A model generated the notes under the pieces. It ran no database searches. It saw nothing but the letters and a program-made list of their open reading frames with translations, and was not told the origin of the DNA. Of a stretch of DNA of 64,000 bases, positions 8,890 through 19,201 are shown one piece after another. The translations under genes were made by a program, and so were the position numbers. Position 1 is the stretch's first letter. Each line of letters opens with the position of its first letter. The stretch is from Conexibacter sp. (GTDB lineage Bacteria; Actinomycetota; Thermoleophilia; Solirubrobacterales; Solirubrobacteraceae): assembly GCA_025964325.1 (NCBI GenBank), contig JAOPZA010000112.1, positions 1 to 64,000 on the forward strand, written 5' to 3'.

Positions 8890-10166
8890 CAGCGACTTCC
8901 CTTCAGTTGAAGTGACTCGTGGTGTCCGTATCGCGCCGTGTGAGCCTCGGCGGCGGCGGCGAAGCATGCGAGCGGCGTCCGCAGCACGCCAGCCCCGATC
9001 TGGCCTCCGCCTCTGCCGGCGACGCCGATGTCGAGCACCGGGGTGATGCCGGTCTCGACGACCCGATGGACGTCGATGCCGGTGGGGCAGCCGCGGAAGC
9101 CGAACAGCGGGATCCGGAAGTAGGGGTGCTCGCCGACGGTGATGTCGTACATCTCACGGTTCATCGCCGCCATCCGCTCGGGCGAGCCGCCCTGGTAGTC
9201 CTGCAATGTGAGCGCCGCCGCCTGCGCGAAGCCGCCGAGTCCCACCGTCTCCGCGAGGCAGCTCTCCCCTCCCATGAACTCGACGTCGTCGTCGGTGTGC
9301 CCGTCGAACAGCTTCGCGTCGACGCGCGGGATCGCGGCACGGAACCAGTCGCCGCCGAGGCCGCCGACGCGGATCGCGAAGTCGCCGCAGCTCAGGACCA
9401 TCGCCGTCACGACACTCGAGCCCTCGATCTCGCGCGCCGCGTCGGCGGTCGCCTTCGACGCCGCCATCGACAGCCGCAGGAAGAAGTAGTCGCTTGAGCT
9501 GAGATGCTCGAGCACGTCCCGCACGTCCCGAGGACGCCGCTCGTAGATCTCCAGCAGCCGCGGGAAGAGCTCGCGCGAGAACAGGACGGTGCCCGCCGTG
9601 TTGCGACTGTGCAGTTCGTCACCCATGTTCAGCGCCCGGCGCATGATCGGCTTGAGCTCGATCGGACCGCCGGCTCGGATCGCCTCCCCGAGGATCGGCC
9701 CGATCACGTCGCGGAGGTGATCGAGCGTGTCGGCGACGGTCTGGTTGTAGATGCCGTAGTTGAGCCGCTGCGGGTCGGGGCCCTCGAACAGGTTGCAGAA
9801 GGCATGCTCCCCGGTCGTCGCGTTCTCGACGACGAAGACGGGCATCGACGCCGTGTAGATGCCGGCGAGCGATCCGACGCACGCGTGGTCCTGGCAGACG
9901 CCGATCGAGATCGTGCCGGCCCGGACCTCGCGGTCGACGCCCTCGGGGTCGACCGCGAGTCCCTCGTACAGCGCGCCGCCGACGATCGCGTCTCTCTGTC
10001 CGCCGACGTACTCGTCCCACGTGCGCGGCGCGCCTGAGGTCAGGACCGTCGCAGGCGTCATGCCCGGCACGACCTCGATCGCCGGACGGACGTCGAGCAG
10101 CAGCGGCTCCGCGGCGCAGATGCGCTCGAACGCGGCGGCGTTGGCCTGGTTGGTCACGTTGCTCAC
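8889..10166 (-). CDS. DUF1116 protein, AllG/YlbE-like (copy 1)
   Basis: Recalled similarity to E. coli YlbE: GDELHSRNTAG, YFFLRLSMAASKATADAA, FAIRVGGLG, GGGQIGAGVLRTPLACF. GTG start uncertain (10157 or 10166). Confidence 0.85.
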   Translation of the reverse strand: MSNVTNQANAAAFERICAAEPLLLDVRPAIEVVPGMTPATVLTSGAPRTWDEYVGGQRDAIVGGALYEGLAVDPEGVDREVRAGTISIGVCQDHACVGSLAGIYTASMPVFVVENATTGEHAFCNLFEGPDPQRLNYGIYNQTVADTLDHLRDVIGPILGEAIRAGGPIELKPIMRRALNMGDELHSRNTAGTVLFSRELFPRLLEIYERRPRDVRDVLEHLSSSDYFFLRLSMAASKATADAAREIEGSSVVTAMVLSCGDFAIRVGGLGGDWFRAAIPRVDAKLFDGHTDDDVEFMGGESCLAETVGLGGFAQAAALTLQDYQGGSPERMAAMNREMYDITVGEHPYFRIPLFGFRGCPTGIDVHRVVETGITPVLDIGVAGRGGGQIGAGVLRTPLACFAAAAEAHTARYGHHESLQLKGSR

Positions 10167-10173
10167 CGTCGGC

Positions 10174-11601
10174 CTAGAAGAAGTTGAGGTAGCGGTCACG
10201 GTCCCAATCCGACACGTGGCGCGTGTAGTCCGCCCACTCCGCCAGCTTGAGCTTGAGGAACGCGGCCTTCAGCTCGCGACCGAGGACCTGCTCGGAGAGC
10301 GGGTCGGCGTCGAACTGCGCGACGGCGTCGCCGAGCGTCTGGGGCAGCATCGCGATGTCGCTCGCGAGCCGCTCCTCGTCCGACATCTCGTAGAGGTTCT
10401 GGAGCGTCGGCTCGCCGGGATCGAGGCGGTTCTCGATGCCGTCGAGGGCGGCGCCGAGCGTCATCGCCAAGGCGAGGTAGATGTTGCAGCTGGGGTCCGT
10501 CGCGCGGTTCTCGATGCAGTTGCGTCCCTGCGGCAGCCGCAGCATCGCGGAGCGGTTGTTCGGGCCGTATGCCATCGCGACCGGCGCCCAGCTCATGTCG
10601 GCGCTCAGTCCGGCGATGCCGGGGAGGCTCCCGACGAAGCCGCGATAGGAGTTGACCGTCGGGCAGGCGGTCGCCGTGATCGCGGGCGCGTGCTTCAACT
10701 GGCCGGCGATGAACTGATACGCCAGCTCCGAGAGGCCGTACCCGCGCGGATCGTCCTCTGAGCGCATCAGGTTCCTCCCGTCCGCGTCGACCAGGCTCAT
10801 GTTGAAGTGCAGCCCCGAGCGGAAGGAGTCGTCGAACGGCTTCGGCATCATCGTCACGAACGCGTCCTCGGCGCGGGCCGCGTGCTTGAGAATCTCCTTC
10901 AGCAGGATCCAGCGGTCGGCGGTCCCGAGCGCGTCCGTGTAGCCGAAGTCGAACTCGTACTGCGAGCGCCCGCCCTCCTGCACGAGCGCGTCGGCTCCCC
11001 AGCCGAGCTCCTGCAGCGCCTCCGTCACGCGGCCGAGGAACGGCATCGCCGTCAGCACGACGTCGACGTCGTAGGCCCAGGTGGGGCCGCGATCGATCTT
11101 GCTGTACGGCACGATCGCGCCCGACTCGTCCTCCCGGTAGACGTAGATCTCGGGCTCGACGCCGACGAGCATCTCGAGGCCGAGCGCGCGCGCCCGCGCG
11201 ATCTGGCGCTTCAGCGCGGAGCGCGCGCAGACGGGGTAGCTGACGCCTCCGTTCCAGTACATGTCGCCCGCGAACCACGCCAGCGTCCGATCCCACGGGC
11301 AGACCACGACGGAGTCCATGTCGGGTCGCACCGACTGGTCCGGATCGGCCGGGCCGTAGTCGCCCATGCCGTCGATCGCGTGCACGCCGTAGAGCGGCGC
11401 GATCCCGCGGATCATCTTGTCGAAGTTGTCGATCGGCGTGACCTTCGCCTTCGAGCGACCGTGCGTGTCGACCCACGTCGACAGGCAGTACTTGACGCCC
11501 TGCTCGACGAGCCGCTGGCGGAGCGCCTGCGCCTCCTGCTCAAACTCCTCCGACCACCCGCTCTTGACCGGCGAGTAGCTCGACAGTACGACTTCAGTCA
11601 T
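10174..11601 (-). CDS. Glutamine synthetase family ligase (copy 1)
   Basis: GVEPEIYVYRED, SGLHFNMSL, CPTVNSYRGFVGS, NNRSAMLRLPQGRNCIENRATDPSCNIYLALA. Confidence 0.9.
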   Translation of the reverse strand: MTEVVLSSYSPVKSGWSEEFEQEAQALRQRLVEQGVKYCLSTWVDTHGRSKAKVTPIDNFDKMIRGIAPLYGVHAIDGMGDYGPADPDQSVRPDMDSVVVCPWDRTLAWFAGDMYWNGGVSYPVCARSALKRQIARARALGLEMLVGVEPEIYVYREDESGAIVPYSKIDRGPTWAYDVDVVLTAMPFLGRVTEALQELGWGADALVQEGGRSQYEFDFGYTDALGTADRWILLKEILKHAARAEDAFVTMMPKPFDDSFRSGLHFNMSLVDADGRNLMRSEDDPRGYGLSELAYQFIAGQLKHAPAITATACPTVNSYRGFVGSLPGIAGLSADMSWAPVAMAYGPNNRSAMLRLPQGRNCIENRATDPSCNIYLALAMTLGAALDGIENRLDPGEPTLQNLYEMSDEERLASDIAMLPQTLGDAVAQFDADPLSEQVLGRELKAAFLKLKLAEWADYTRHVSDWDRDRYLNFF

Positions 11602-11685
11602 GCGGTTCTCTTTCGTCTCGACGACGACGGCGGGAGCGGCAGCCCACGCCGAGCTCATGGCGTCCTGGTGCGTCTGTGCAGCGAC

Positions 11686-12855
11686 CTACGTGATGCGCAG
11701 GAACCGCTCCGCGTTCTCGGAGAGGACCTTGCGTTCAACGGCGGCGGACGTCGTGCTCCACGAGAGCACGCCGCCGCGGGCGTCGGGGAAGTTGGTGTTC
11801 CCATAGGGGAAGTGAGACTGGTAGACGAGCGCGTCCTCACCCAGCAGCGTCATCACGCTCGCCGCGATCGCCTCGCCCTCGTACGGCTCGAGCCCGACGT
11901 AGATGCGTCCGTCGCGCGCATAGTCGAGCGGGTCGCACTTCAGCTCAGCGGCACGTCCCGGGAACTGGTGCGCCTGCCCGCGCAGCTGACACAGCCACGA
12001 CGGCAGCCACCCCGATCCGGCCCCGCCGAAGCCGACGCGCAGCGTCGGATACCGATCGAACAGGCCGCCGAAGACGAGCGACGCCAGCGCTCGCTGCGCA
12101 CTCCACTGGTGCGCGGCGGCCCGTGCCATCAGCGGGTTGCTCCACAGATCCCGGTGGCCGGGGAACGACGGCCACCCCTCGATGAACGCGTGGTGGAAGA
12201 GGGGCAGGCCGGCGTCCGTCATCTCGTTCCAGATCGGCTCGAGAGCGGGGGCGTCGAGCGGCATGCCCGCGGGCAGGCAGATCGCGAGCGCGGCGACGCA
12301 CGGCTCGATCGCGAGCAGTCGGATGTTCTCGGCCGACCAGGCGGGATCTCCGCCGTGCACGAGCAGCACCGCCTTGAGCCGACTGGCGTCCGCCTCGCAG
12401 TACGTCACGATGTAGCGGTTGTACGCCTCGATCAAGCCGACCGAGAGATCGCGCCCGACCTCCGTGCTCAGCCACGGAACCGGACCGGGACCGATCAGCT
12501 GCAGATCGATGCCGGCGCGGTCGAGCTGACGCAGCCGGCCGGTTGCGTTGTCGTGGAGGATCCCCTCCTCGACCGGCTGCTCGGGGGCCGTCTCCGCATC
12601 CTCGCCCCATGCGTCGCTCGCCGTCGCTACGCCGCCGTTCTCCTGCCGAGCGCGCAGTCCATGTCTCGCCGTCTCGAGCCGCAGCGAGGGATGGCCCCAG
12701 TCGCCGCGGTCCGCCCGCGGACGCTCGGTCAGGCGCAGGAAGGGCCGCAGCTCGTCCCAGCGTCCGCGGAAGTCGCCGCGGCCCTGCTCGTAGAGCAGCT
12801 CCATCGCCGGACGGACGTAGGAGTCGGTGTCGACGATGCGCAACGACGCGCTCAT
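11686..12855 (-). CDS. Amidohydrolase-2 family protein (copy 1)
   Basis: IVDTDSYVRPAMELL, AGIDLQLIGPG, LPLFHHAFIEGWPSF, FGGAGSGWLPSWLCQL; 4-bp overlap with upstream Rieske gene. Confidence 0.8.
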   Translation of the reverse strand: MSASLRIVDTDSYVRPAMELLYEQGRGDFRGRWDELRPFLRLTERPRADRGDWGHPSLRLETARHGLRARQENGGVATASDAWGEDAETAPEQPVEEGILHDNATGRLRQLDRAGIDLQLIGPGPVPWLSTEVGRDLSVGLIEAYNRYIVTYCEADASRLKAVLLVHGGDPAWSAENIRLLAIEPCVAALAICLPAGMPLDAPALEPIWNEMTDAGLPLFHHAFIEGWPSFPGHRDLWSNPLMARAAAHQWSAQRALASLVFGGLFDRYPTLRVGFGGAGSGWLPSWLCQLRGQAHQFPGRAAELKCDPLDYARDGRIYVGLEPYEGEAIAASVMTLLGEDALVYQSHFPYGNTNFPDARGGVLSWSTTSAAVERKVLSENAERFLRIT

Positions 12856-14132
12856 TCTGAGCTCGAAGCGCCGTTGGGAGCGAGCTTCGCGTCGCCGTTC
12901 GCCTTCCCGTGCCCGTTGATCTCGCCGTAGCCGAGCGCGGGCGCGTAGACCCGGTCGATCAGCCACTCGTGGAACATCCAGGCGCCGAGCTCGTGCTCGC
13001 AGAAGCGGCCGGCGCCGCCGACGCGCGTGCGCAGCCCCTTGTGCTGGGTCTCGGCGATCCCGTTGTCCTCGGAGATGAACCCCTCGCTGTTGCGGGCGTA
13101 CATCTCGACCTTCGGGACGACGTCCGGGTCGCCGTCGAAGTACCGCTCGGCGATCTCCTTGTCGACCATCAGGCCCATCACGAACCGCGTCTTCTCGGCG
13201 GAGTCCGGAAAGAAGGCGAACCAGACGGTGGCGTCGAGCGAGTTCAAGGCGCCGAACAACGGGAAGGCAAGCCAGATCGGCATCCCCTGGTACTCGATCG
13301 GCACCTTCGTGAGCAGATCGGGGTTGTAGGGGAACTCCGGCTCGCCGGTGTCACCGATGCAGATGCCGGGGAACTGGCCGACGCCCACCTGCCACGGCTG
13401 ATCGGTGAGTCCCTCGAAGAACGTCCATCCCTTCATCGGCGTGAACACCTGGAACGTCTCACCGTGAACCCACGGGAGGTGATACTCCTCGTGGTAGTTC
13501 TCGAGATACGCCTTCCAGTTGCAGTTGATCTCGAACTCCCACTGGTGGGTCGTCACCTGCCCACCCATCCCGTACAGGCTCATCCCCCACTTCTCCATGT
13601 CGCTCACCTGCGGAGCGAAGGGCTGAGCGTCCTTGTCGAAGTTGACGAGGATGAAGCCCTGCCAGAGCTCCACGCCGAGCGAGTGCAGCGGGAAGTCCTC
13701 CTTCTTGAAGTCGACCGTCTGGCGGAACTCCGGCGCTGCCCGCAGCTTTCCGTCCAGGCCATACATCCAGCCGTGATACGGGCACCGGAAGGACTTCGTG
13801 TTGCCGCATCCCTCGACCAGTTGGCTCCCGCGGTGGCGGCAGTAGTTGACGTGCGCGCGGATCTCTCCGTCGCCGTCGCGCACCACGATCACCGACTCGC
13901 CGGCGATCTCGCGCGTGAGGAAGTCGCCGGAGTTCGGGACGTTCTCCAACCGCCCGACGCAGAGCCACTCTCTCATGAAGACCTCCTTCACCTCGAGCTC
14001 GAAGATCTCGGGCGAGGTGAAGAAGTGCGGCGGGAAGTTGAGCGCCTCCAAGGTCGGCTTCCTGAACTCTCGGAGGTCGTCTTCGGTTACGAGCTTCCGA
14101 AGTACGTCTGCGTCAGCGACGAGATCAGCCAT
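12852..14132 (-). CDS. Rieske non-heme iron oxygenase alpha subunit (copy 1)
   Basis: CRH-x16-CPYHGW Rieske motif; EEYHLPWVH (H-x4-H) mononuclear iron motif. Confidence 0.92.
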   Translation of the reverse strand: MADLVADADVLRKLVTEDDLREFRKPTLEALNFPPHFFTSPEIFELEVKEVFMREWLCVGRLENVPNSGDFLTREIAGESVIVVRDGDGEIRAHVNYCRHRGSQLVEGCGNTKSFRCPYHGWMYGLDGKLRAAPEFRQTVDFKKEDFPLHSLGVELWQGFILVNFDKDAQPFAPQVSDMEKWGMSLYGMGGQVTTHQWEFEINCNWKAYLENYHEEYHLPWVHGETFQVFTPMKGWTFFEGLTDQPWQVGVGQFPGICIGDTGEPEFPYNPDLLTKVPIEYQGMPIWLAFPLFGALNSLDATVWFAFFPDSAEKTRFVMGLMVDKEIAERYFDGDPDVVPKVEMYARNSEGFISEDNGIAETQHKGLRTRVGGAGRFCEHELGAWMFHEWLIDRVYAPALGYGEINGHGKANGDAKLAPNGASSSE

Positions 14133-14368
14133 GAGCAGCGTCCTTTTCTCTTGAACGAGCGGGACAAGGGCGCCTGCACGAGCAGGCACAACCGGATTCC
14201 GATAGCCGGCGGCGGCCTCCTTGGGACGCGAGCCGACCGAGACGTGTCGTCGTCGTAGCGCCGGGACACAGTCATCTCTCCAGAAAGGTGCACCGTGCCT
14301 TGGTGCGTCAACCTTATAGAGCGTGCACGCAGGATGTCAAGGCAAATCCTTGCAGAACGCCGAACATG

Positions 14369-14383
14369 GTTAGTACACTCACG
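14369..14383. promoter_or_regulatory. GGTTAGTACACT-type motif in divergent Rieske-1 / GTGKW-1 intergenic region (approximate bounds)
   Basis: Resembles GGTTAGTGCACTAC (reverse strand) at about 4935-4946. Confidence 0.3.
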
Positions 14384-14447
14384 CCGTCACACCGGTTGCC
14401 ACAGCCGAGTCGCTGGCTCGGCGTCCACGAGAGAGGTTGGTGATGTC

Positions 14448-14906
14448 GTGCGCGTACGAGTCTCAGGAGGTGGAACGGCGAACTGGTCGACGCCGATCCG
14501 CGTTGACGAGAACACCTGGAAGGCCAACTACGAGACCTTCCTGCTGCACCGGTACACCTTCGACGACGGGCGTCACATCCACGTGCGGACCCGCTACGCC
14601 GGCATCGACGACATCTCGGCGGACGGCACGGTCTACGCCGGCATCGGGAACTTCGAGGGCATGGACGACGACGGCGACTGGAACCACGGTCGCATCGACT
14701 GGATCATCCGCGACGACTACCAGGCCGCGGTCTTCAACTTCCTCTACGGGACCGGCAAGTGGGAGGGCGCCAGCGGCGCGATCGAGGCGCCCGTCTGGGC
14801 GGAGCCCGAGAAGCACCGCCAGGTGATGCCGCCGCAGGGCCCGATCCGGTTCTGGGGCTACATCGAGGGCGAGGGCGAGCTGACGCTGCCGAAGTTCGAC
14901 TCCTGA
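14448..14906 (+). CDS. GTGKW-family small protein of unknown function (copy 1)
   Basis: VRVRVSGGGTANWSTPIRVDENTW...GTGKWEGASGAIEA...FWGYIEGEGEL; aligns with four other proteins in the window; GTG start inferred from copies. Confidence 0.8.
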   Translation: MRVRVSGGGTANWSTPIRVDENTWKANYETFLLHRYTFDDGRHIHVRTRYAGIDDISADGTVYAGIGNFEGMDDDGDWNHGRIDWIIRDDYQAAVFNFLYGTGKWEGASGAIEAPVWAEPEKHRQVMPPQGPIRFWGYIEGEGELTLPKFDS

Positions 14907-14918
14907 TCCAGCGAACAC

Positions 14919-14955
14919 CTCGTCGGGAACCGGTCACGCGCCGGCTCCCGACGAG
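14919..14955. terminator. Strong stem-loop, possible terminator
   Basis: CTCGTCGGGAACCGG - tcacgcg - CCGGCTCCCGACGAG, 15-bp arms with one mismatch; no T-tract. Confidence 0.5.
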
Positions 14956-14975
14956 CGGCCGGCCCTACTGAAGCA

Positions 14976-15656
14976 ATGCAGATCCTCGTCCTCCAACACG
15001 AGCGCAGCACGCCCGCCGGCCTCTTCGACGACTGGGCGCGCGACCGCGGACACACGCTCGCGCGGCTCGAGGTCCCCGAGCTCGGCGCCTGGCCGGATCC
15101 CCGCGGCGCGGATGCGGTGCTGACGCTCGGATCGGACTGCTCGGTGCACGCGTCGCACGAGGGCTGGATCGCCGAGGAGATCGCCTTCCTGAGGGAGGCG
15201 CACGACGCCGACGTCCCGATCCTCGGGATCTGCTTCGGCGGGCAGGCGCTGTCGAAGGCGCTCGGCGGCGAGGTCAGCCGCGCGCCCCGGGTCGAGCTGG
15301 GCTGGCAGGCGATGCCGACCGTCGATGCCGCGCTGATCCCACCGGGCCCGTGGTTCCGCTGGCACGAGGACGTCTTCACCGTGCCGCCCGCGGCACGCGA
15401 GCTCGTCCGCGTGGGCGACATGCCGCTCGCGTTCGCGGCGCGCCGGAGCGTCGGGCTGCAGTTCCACCCGGAGGTCGGGGCTGAGCTGGTGGCGGAGTGG
15501 ATCGAGGGCGGCCGTCGACAGCTCGCCGAGCTGGCGATCGACCCGGACGCGCTCGGTGAGCAGATGGCGCGCGCGGCGCGCGGCGCGCGGGAGCGTGCCT
15601 ACGACCTGTTCGACCGCGTCGCGCACCACTGGTCCCGGGCGACGCCCGACACGTAG
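14976..15656 (+). CDS. Class I glutamine amidotransferase (GMP-synthase-like)
   Basis: Nucleophile motif ILGICFGGQALSKALGG; FHPEV histidine motif. Confidence 0.9.
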   Translation: MQILVLQHERSTPAGLFDDWARDRGHTLARLEVPELGAWPDPRGADAVLTLGSDCSVHASHEGWIAEEIAFLREAHDADVPILGICFGGQALSKALGGEVSRAPRVELGWQAMPTVDAALIPPGPWFRWHEDVFTVPPAARELVRVGDMPLAFAARRSVGLQFHPEVGAELVAEWIEGGRRQLAELAIDPDALGEQMARAARGARERAYDLFDRVAHHWSRATPDT

Positions 15657-15685
15657 CCGCCGCCGCGCTCGCCGACCGGGACCGG

Positions 15686-18600
15686 TCAGACCTCGGCGGG
15701 CGCGCGCTCGCCCGACTCGAGCTGCTCGACCAGCTCCCCCGTGCGCGCGCGGAAGCGCGCGACGTTGGCGAGCTTGATCTGCTCGTAGCCGCGCACGACG
15801 TCGGGCTGCTCGGCGATCTCGCGGATCAGGTCGACGGTGCCGCCCTCGAGCCGCAGCAGCGCGCGTTGCACGAGCTCGCGGTACTCCTCGACCAGCTCGC
15901 GCTCGACGCGGCGCACCTCGGCGTAGCCGAACGGGTCGAGCCGCGTCCCGCGCAGGCCCCGCGCCGCGTACAGCGCCCGCAGGCCCGGCCTGACCCAGCT
16001 GCCGAGCTTCAGCTTGCGGTTCATGCCCAGCGCGCGCAGCAGCGGCGGGTGCAGCATGATCTGCACCTTCGCGTCGGCGCCGAACGCGCTCTCGAGGCGC
16101 GCGCGCTCGATCCCGTCGAGGTGCAGGCGCGCGACCTCGTACTCGTCCTTGTAGGCCATCAGCTTGTAGAGGCCGCGGGCGTAGGCCTCGGCCACCGGCA
16201 GCTCGTGCGAGCCGCCGATGCGCTCACGCTCGATCGAGGCGACGCGCATCACGTCGTCGGCGTAGCGCTGCGCGTACGCGACGCTCTGGAACGCGATCAG
16301 CTCCGGGATGCGCACCTCCAGCAGCCGCCGCAGCTCGCCGTCGGCGCCGCTGGCCTCCAGCACCGCGAGCGCCCGCCGGTCGACCGCCGGCGCGAGCGCC
16401 GCCGGCGCCGCCCCCGCCAGCGCCCGCTCGACGGCGTCGAGGTCGAGCGCCGCGACCCGGCCCCAGCGAAACGCGGCGAGGTTGACGTCGACGGCGGCGC
16501 CGTTGAGCTCGATCGCCCGCTCGATCGCCGCCGCGGTGAGCGGCAGGCAGCCGTGCTGGTAGGCCGCGCCGACGATCAGCATGTTCGCCGGCATGTGGTC
16601 GCCGAAGAGGCGCTCGGCCAGGTCGCGGGCGTCGAGATACAGGTTCTCGCCTGCCTTCGTCGCGGCCTCGATGCGCCTCAGGGCGATCCGCTCGGACGGC
16701 ATCGTCACCCGCGTGTCGGTCACCATCGCCGCCGTCGCCACGGCGGCCGTGTTGACGATCGCGATCGTGCGGGACGGGTCGGCCGCCGTCAGCGTCGGCT
16801 TCGCCGCGGCGCCGAGGAGGTCGAGTCCGAGCAGCACGTCGGCCGAGCCCGCGGCCGCGCGCAGCTGGCCGCTGACGGGGGTCGCGGCGATGCGCACGTC
16901 GGACAGGACGGGCCCGCCCTTCTGCGCCAGCCCCGTCTGCTCGAGCCCGGCGGCGAAACGCCCGTCGAGGTGGGCGGCCATCTGCAGGATCTGCGAGATC
17001 GTCACGACACCGGTGCCGCCGATCCCGGGCATCCGCAGAAGCACGTCGTCGCCGACGCGGCGCGCGGGCTCCGGCGGGGTCAGCGGAAGCGCCGGGGCGG
17101 TGCGCGCCTTCGCATCGCCGCTGCCGGCCTTCGGCGTGACCATCACGAACGAGGGGCAGTCGCCCTTCAGGCACGACATGTCGGAGTTGCACGAGGCCTG
17201 ATGGATGTGCGTCTTGCGGCCGAACTCCGTCTCGACCGGCAGCACCGACAGGCAGGTCGACTGCTCGCCGCAGTCGCCGCAGCCCTCGCAGACGCGCTCG
17301 TTGATCCACACCCGCTCGGCCACGCTCTCCAGCTCGCCGCGCTTGCGCAGCCGGCGCTTCTCGGTCGCGCAGCGGTCGTCGTGCACGAGCACCGTCACGC
17401 CGGGCGTGTCGCGCAGCTCGTGCTGGACCGCCTCGCTCTCGTCGCGATGGCGGACGGTCGCGATCGGGTCGAGCGTGACGCCCGCGTAGGCCTGCGGGTC
17501 GGGCGTCGTCACGACGATCTTCTGGACGCCCTCGAGCGCGAGCCAGCGGGTCAGCGACGGAACGTCGAGGCGTCCCTCGGGGCGCTGACCCCCGGTCATC
17601 GCGACCGCGTCATTGTAGAGCAGCTTGTAGGTCATGTTCACTCTCGCCGCGACCGCTGCGCGGATCGCCAGCGAGCCGGAGTGGTGGAACGTGCCGTCGC
17701 CGAGGTTCTGTGCGAAGTGCGCGTCGTCGGTGAAGTGCGAGAGGCCGAACCACTGCGCGCCCTCGCCGCCCATCTGCGGCATGCCGAGCAGTCTGCCGCG
17801 CCCGCCGGTGTCGAGCGCGACCATCACGTGGCAGCCGATCCCGACGCCGACGAGCTGGTCGTCGTCGGCCTTCGTCGAGCTGCTGTGCGGGCAGCCGGAG
17901 CAGAAGTACGGCGTGCGCTGGGGCAGCGCCGACGGCGCCTCGCCGGCCGCGACACGCGCGACGATCAGCTCCAGCCGCTCGACGGCGCCCTCCGGCAGGC
18001 GGTCCTCGGGGATCACGACACGCAGCGCGTGCGCCACGTCGTCGGCGACGACCGTGCCGCTGACCGGGATCAGCGGCCGCCCCTCGAGGTCCTCCTGGCC
18101 GAGCACGGCCGGCGCATCCGGCTGTCGGTAGAGCGCGTCCTTGATCTGCATCTCGACGAACGGCAGCTTGTCCTCGACGACGAGGACCGTCTCGACGTCG
18201 CCGAGCAGGCGGCGGACCTCCCCGCGCTCCAGCGGCCACGGCATCCCCAGCTTGACGAGACGCAGGCCCGCCTTCTGGCGCGCGTCGGCGTCGAGTCCGA
18301 GGTCCTCGAGCGCGCGCAGCACCGACTGGTACGCGGTCCCCGCTGCGACCACGGCGATGCGCGCCCGGGCGGGCTCGGACGTCACGCGGTTGAGCTGCGT
18401 GAGCCGCGCGTAGTCGTGGGCGCGCGTCAGCCGCGCGGTCATCAGGTCCTGCTCGGCGGCGAGGTTCGACGGCGGCAGCATGATCGGCGGCTCGAACCGG
18501 TCGCGTGGCGGCAGCTCGGGGATCTGGTCGAGCAGCCGCCCGACGTCGACGGTGGCGGACGCGTCGGCGACGTCGGCGACGATCTTCATCCCGGTCCACA

Positions 18601-19201
18601 GGCCCGAGGCCCGCGACAGCGCGACGGAGTGCAGTCCGAACGTCAGCAGCTCCTCGACGGTCCCGGGCGCCAGCAGCGGGATCAGCAGGCTGCGGCACAT
18701 CGGCTCGCACGAGCTGGGCAGCGTCGAGGACTTGCTCTCCGGGTCGTCGCCGATCCAGGCGACGGCGCCGCCGAGCGGCGCCGTGCCGCTGACGTTGCCG
18801 TGGCGCAGCGCGTCGGCGGCGCGGTCGAAGCCGGGGTTCTTGCCGTACCAGAAGCCGACCACGCCGTCACGGCGGCGCCGCTCCAGCTGGCCCAGCAGCT
18901 GCGTGCCGGCGACCGCGGTCGCCGCCAGCTCCTCGTTGAGTCCCGGGTGGAAGACGATCCCCTCCGGCTCGAGCAGCTTGTGCGCGCGCTGCATCTCGCG
19001 GTCGACGCCGCCCAGCGGCGAGCCCTGGTAGCCGCTTACGAAGACGCCGGTGTCGTGACCGCGCCGCCGGTCGAGCCGGCGTTGCTCGAGCGTCAGGCGC
19101 ACGAGCGCCTGGACGCCGGAGATCAGCACGCGGCCGGACTCGGCGACGTACTTGTCGTCGAGCGCGACGTGCGGTCTGACGACGTCGAGGGTGGCACTCA
19201 T
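15686..19201 (-). CDS. Indolepyruvate:ferredoxin oxidoreductase family, fused subunits
   Basis: 1171 aa; VFVSGYQGSPLGGVD, FCSGCPHSSSTK, CEGCGDCGEQSTC, GIGGTGVVTISQIL. Confidence 0.9.
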   Translation of the reverse strand: MSATLDVVRPHVALDDKYVAESGRVLISGVQALVRLTLEQRRLDRRRGHDTGVFVSGYQGSPLGGVDREMQRAHKLLEPEGIVFHPGLNEELAATAVAGTQLLGQLERRRRDGVVGFWYGKNPGFDRAADALRHGNVSGTAPLGGAVAWIGDDPESKSSTLPSSCEPMCRSLLIPLLAPGTVEELLTFGLHSVALSRASGLWTGMKIVADVADASATVDVGRLLDQIPELPPRDRFEPPIMLPPSNLAAEQDLMTARLTRAHDYARLTQLNRVTSEPARARIAVVAAGTAYQSVLRALEDLGLDADARQKAGLRLVKLGMPWPLERGEVRRLLGDVETVLVVEDKLPFVEMQIKDALYRQPDAPAVLGQEDLEGRPLIPVSGTVVADDVAHALRVVIPEDRLPEGAVERLELIVARVAAGEAPSALPQRTPYFCSGCPHSSSTKADDDQLVGVGIGCHVMVALDTGGRGRLLGMPQMGGEGAQWFGLSHFTDDAHFAQNLGDGTFHHSGSLAIRAAVAARVNMTYKLLYNDAVAMTGGQRPEGRLDVPSLTRWLALEGVQKIVVTTPDPQAYAGVTLDPIATVRHRDESEAVQHELRDTPGVTVLVHDDRCATEKRRLRKRGELESVAERVWINERVCEGCGDCGEQSTCLSVLPVETEFGRKTHIHQASCNSDMSCLKGDCPSFVMVTPKAGSGDAKARTAPALPLTPPEPARRVGDDVLLRMPGIGGTGVVTISQILQMAAHLDGRFAAGLEQTGLAQKGGPVLSDVRIAATPVSGQLRAAAGSADVLLGLDLLGAAAKPTLTAADPSRTIAIVNTAAVATAAMVTDTRVTMPSERIALRRIEAATKAGENLYLDARDLAERLFGDHMPANMLIVGAAYQHGCLPLTAAAIERAIELNGAAVDVNLAAFRWGRVAALDLDAVERALAGAAPAALAPAVDRRALAVLEASGADGELRRLLEVRIPELIAFQSVAYAQRYADDVMRVASIERERIGGSHELPVAEAYARGLYKLMAYKDEYEVARLHLDGIERARLESAFGADAKVQIMLHPPLLRALGMNRKLKLGSWVRPGLRALYAARGLRGTRLDPFGYAEVRRVERELVEEYRELVQRALLRLEGGTVDLIREIAEQPDVVRGYEQIKLANVARFRARTGELVEQLESGERAPAEV

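Noticed and set aside
10807-12930. 707-aa plus-strand open frame
   Set aside because: Antisense to GS copy 1 and amidohydrolase copy 1; no domain motifs.
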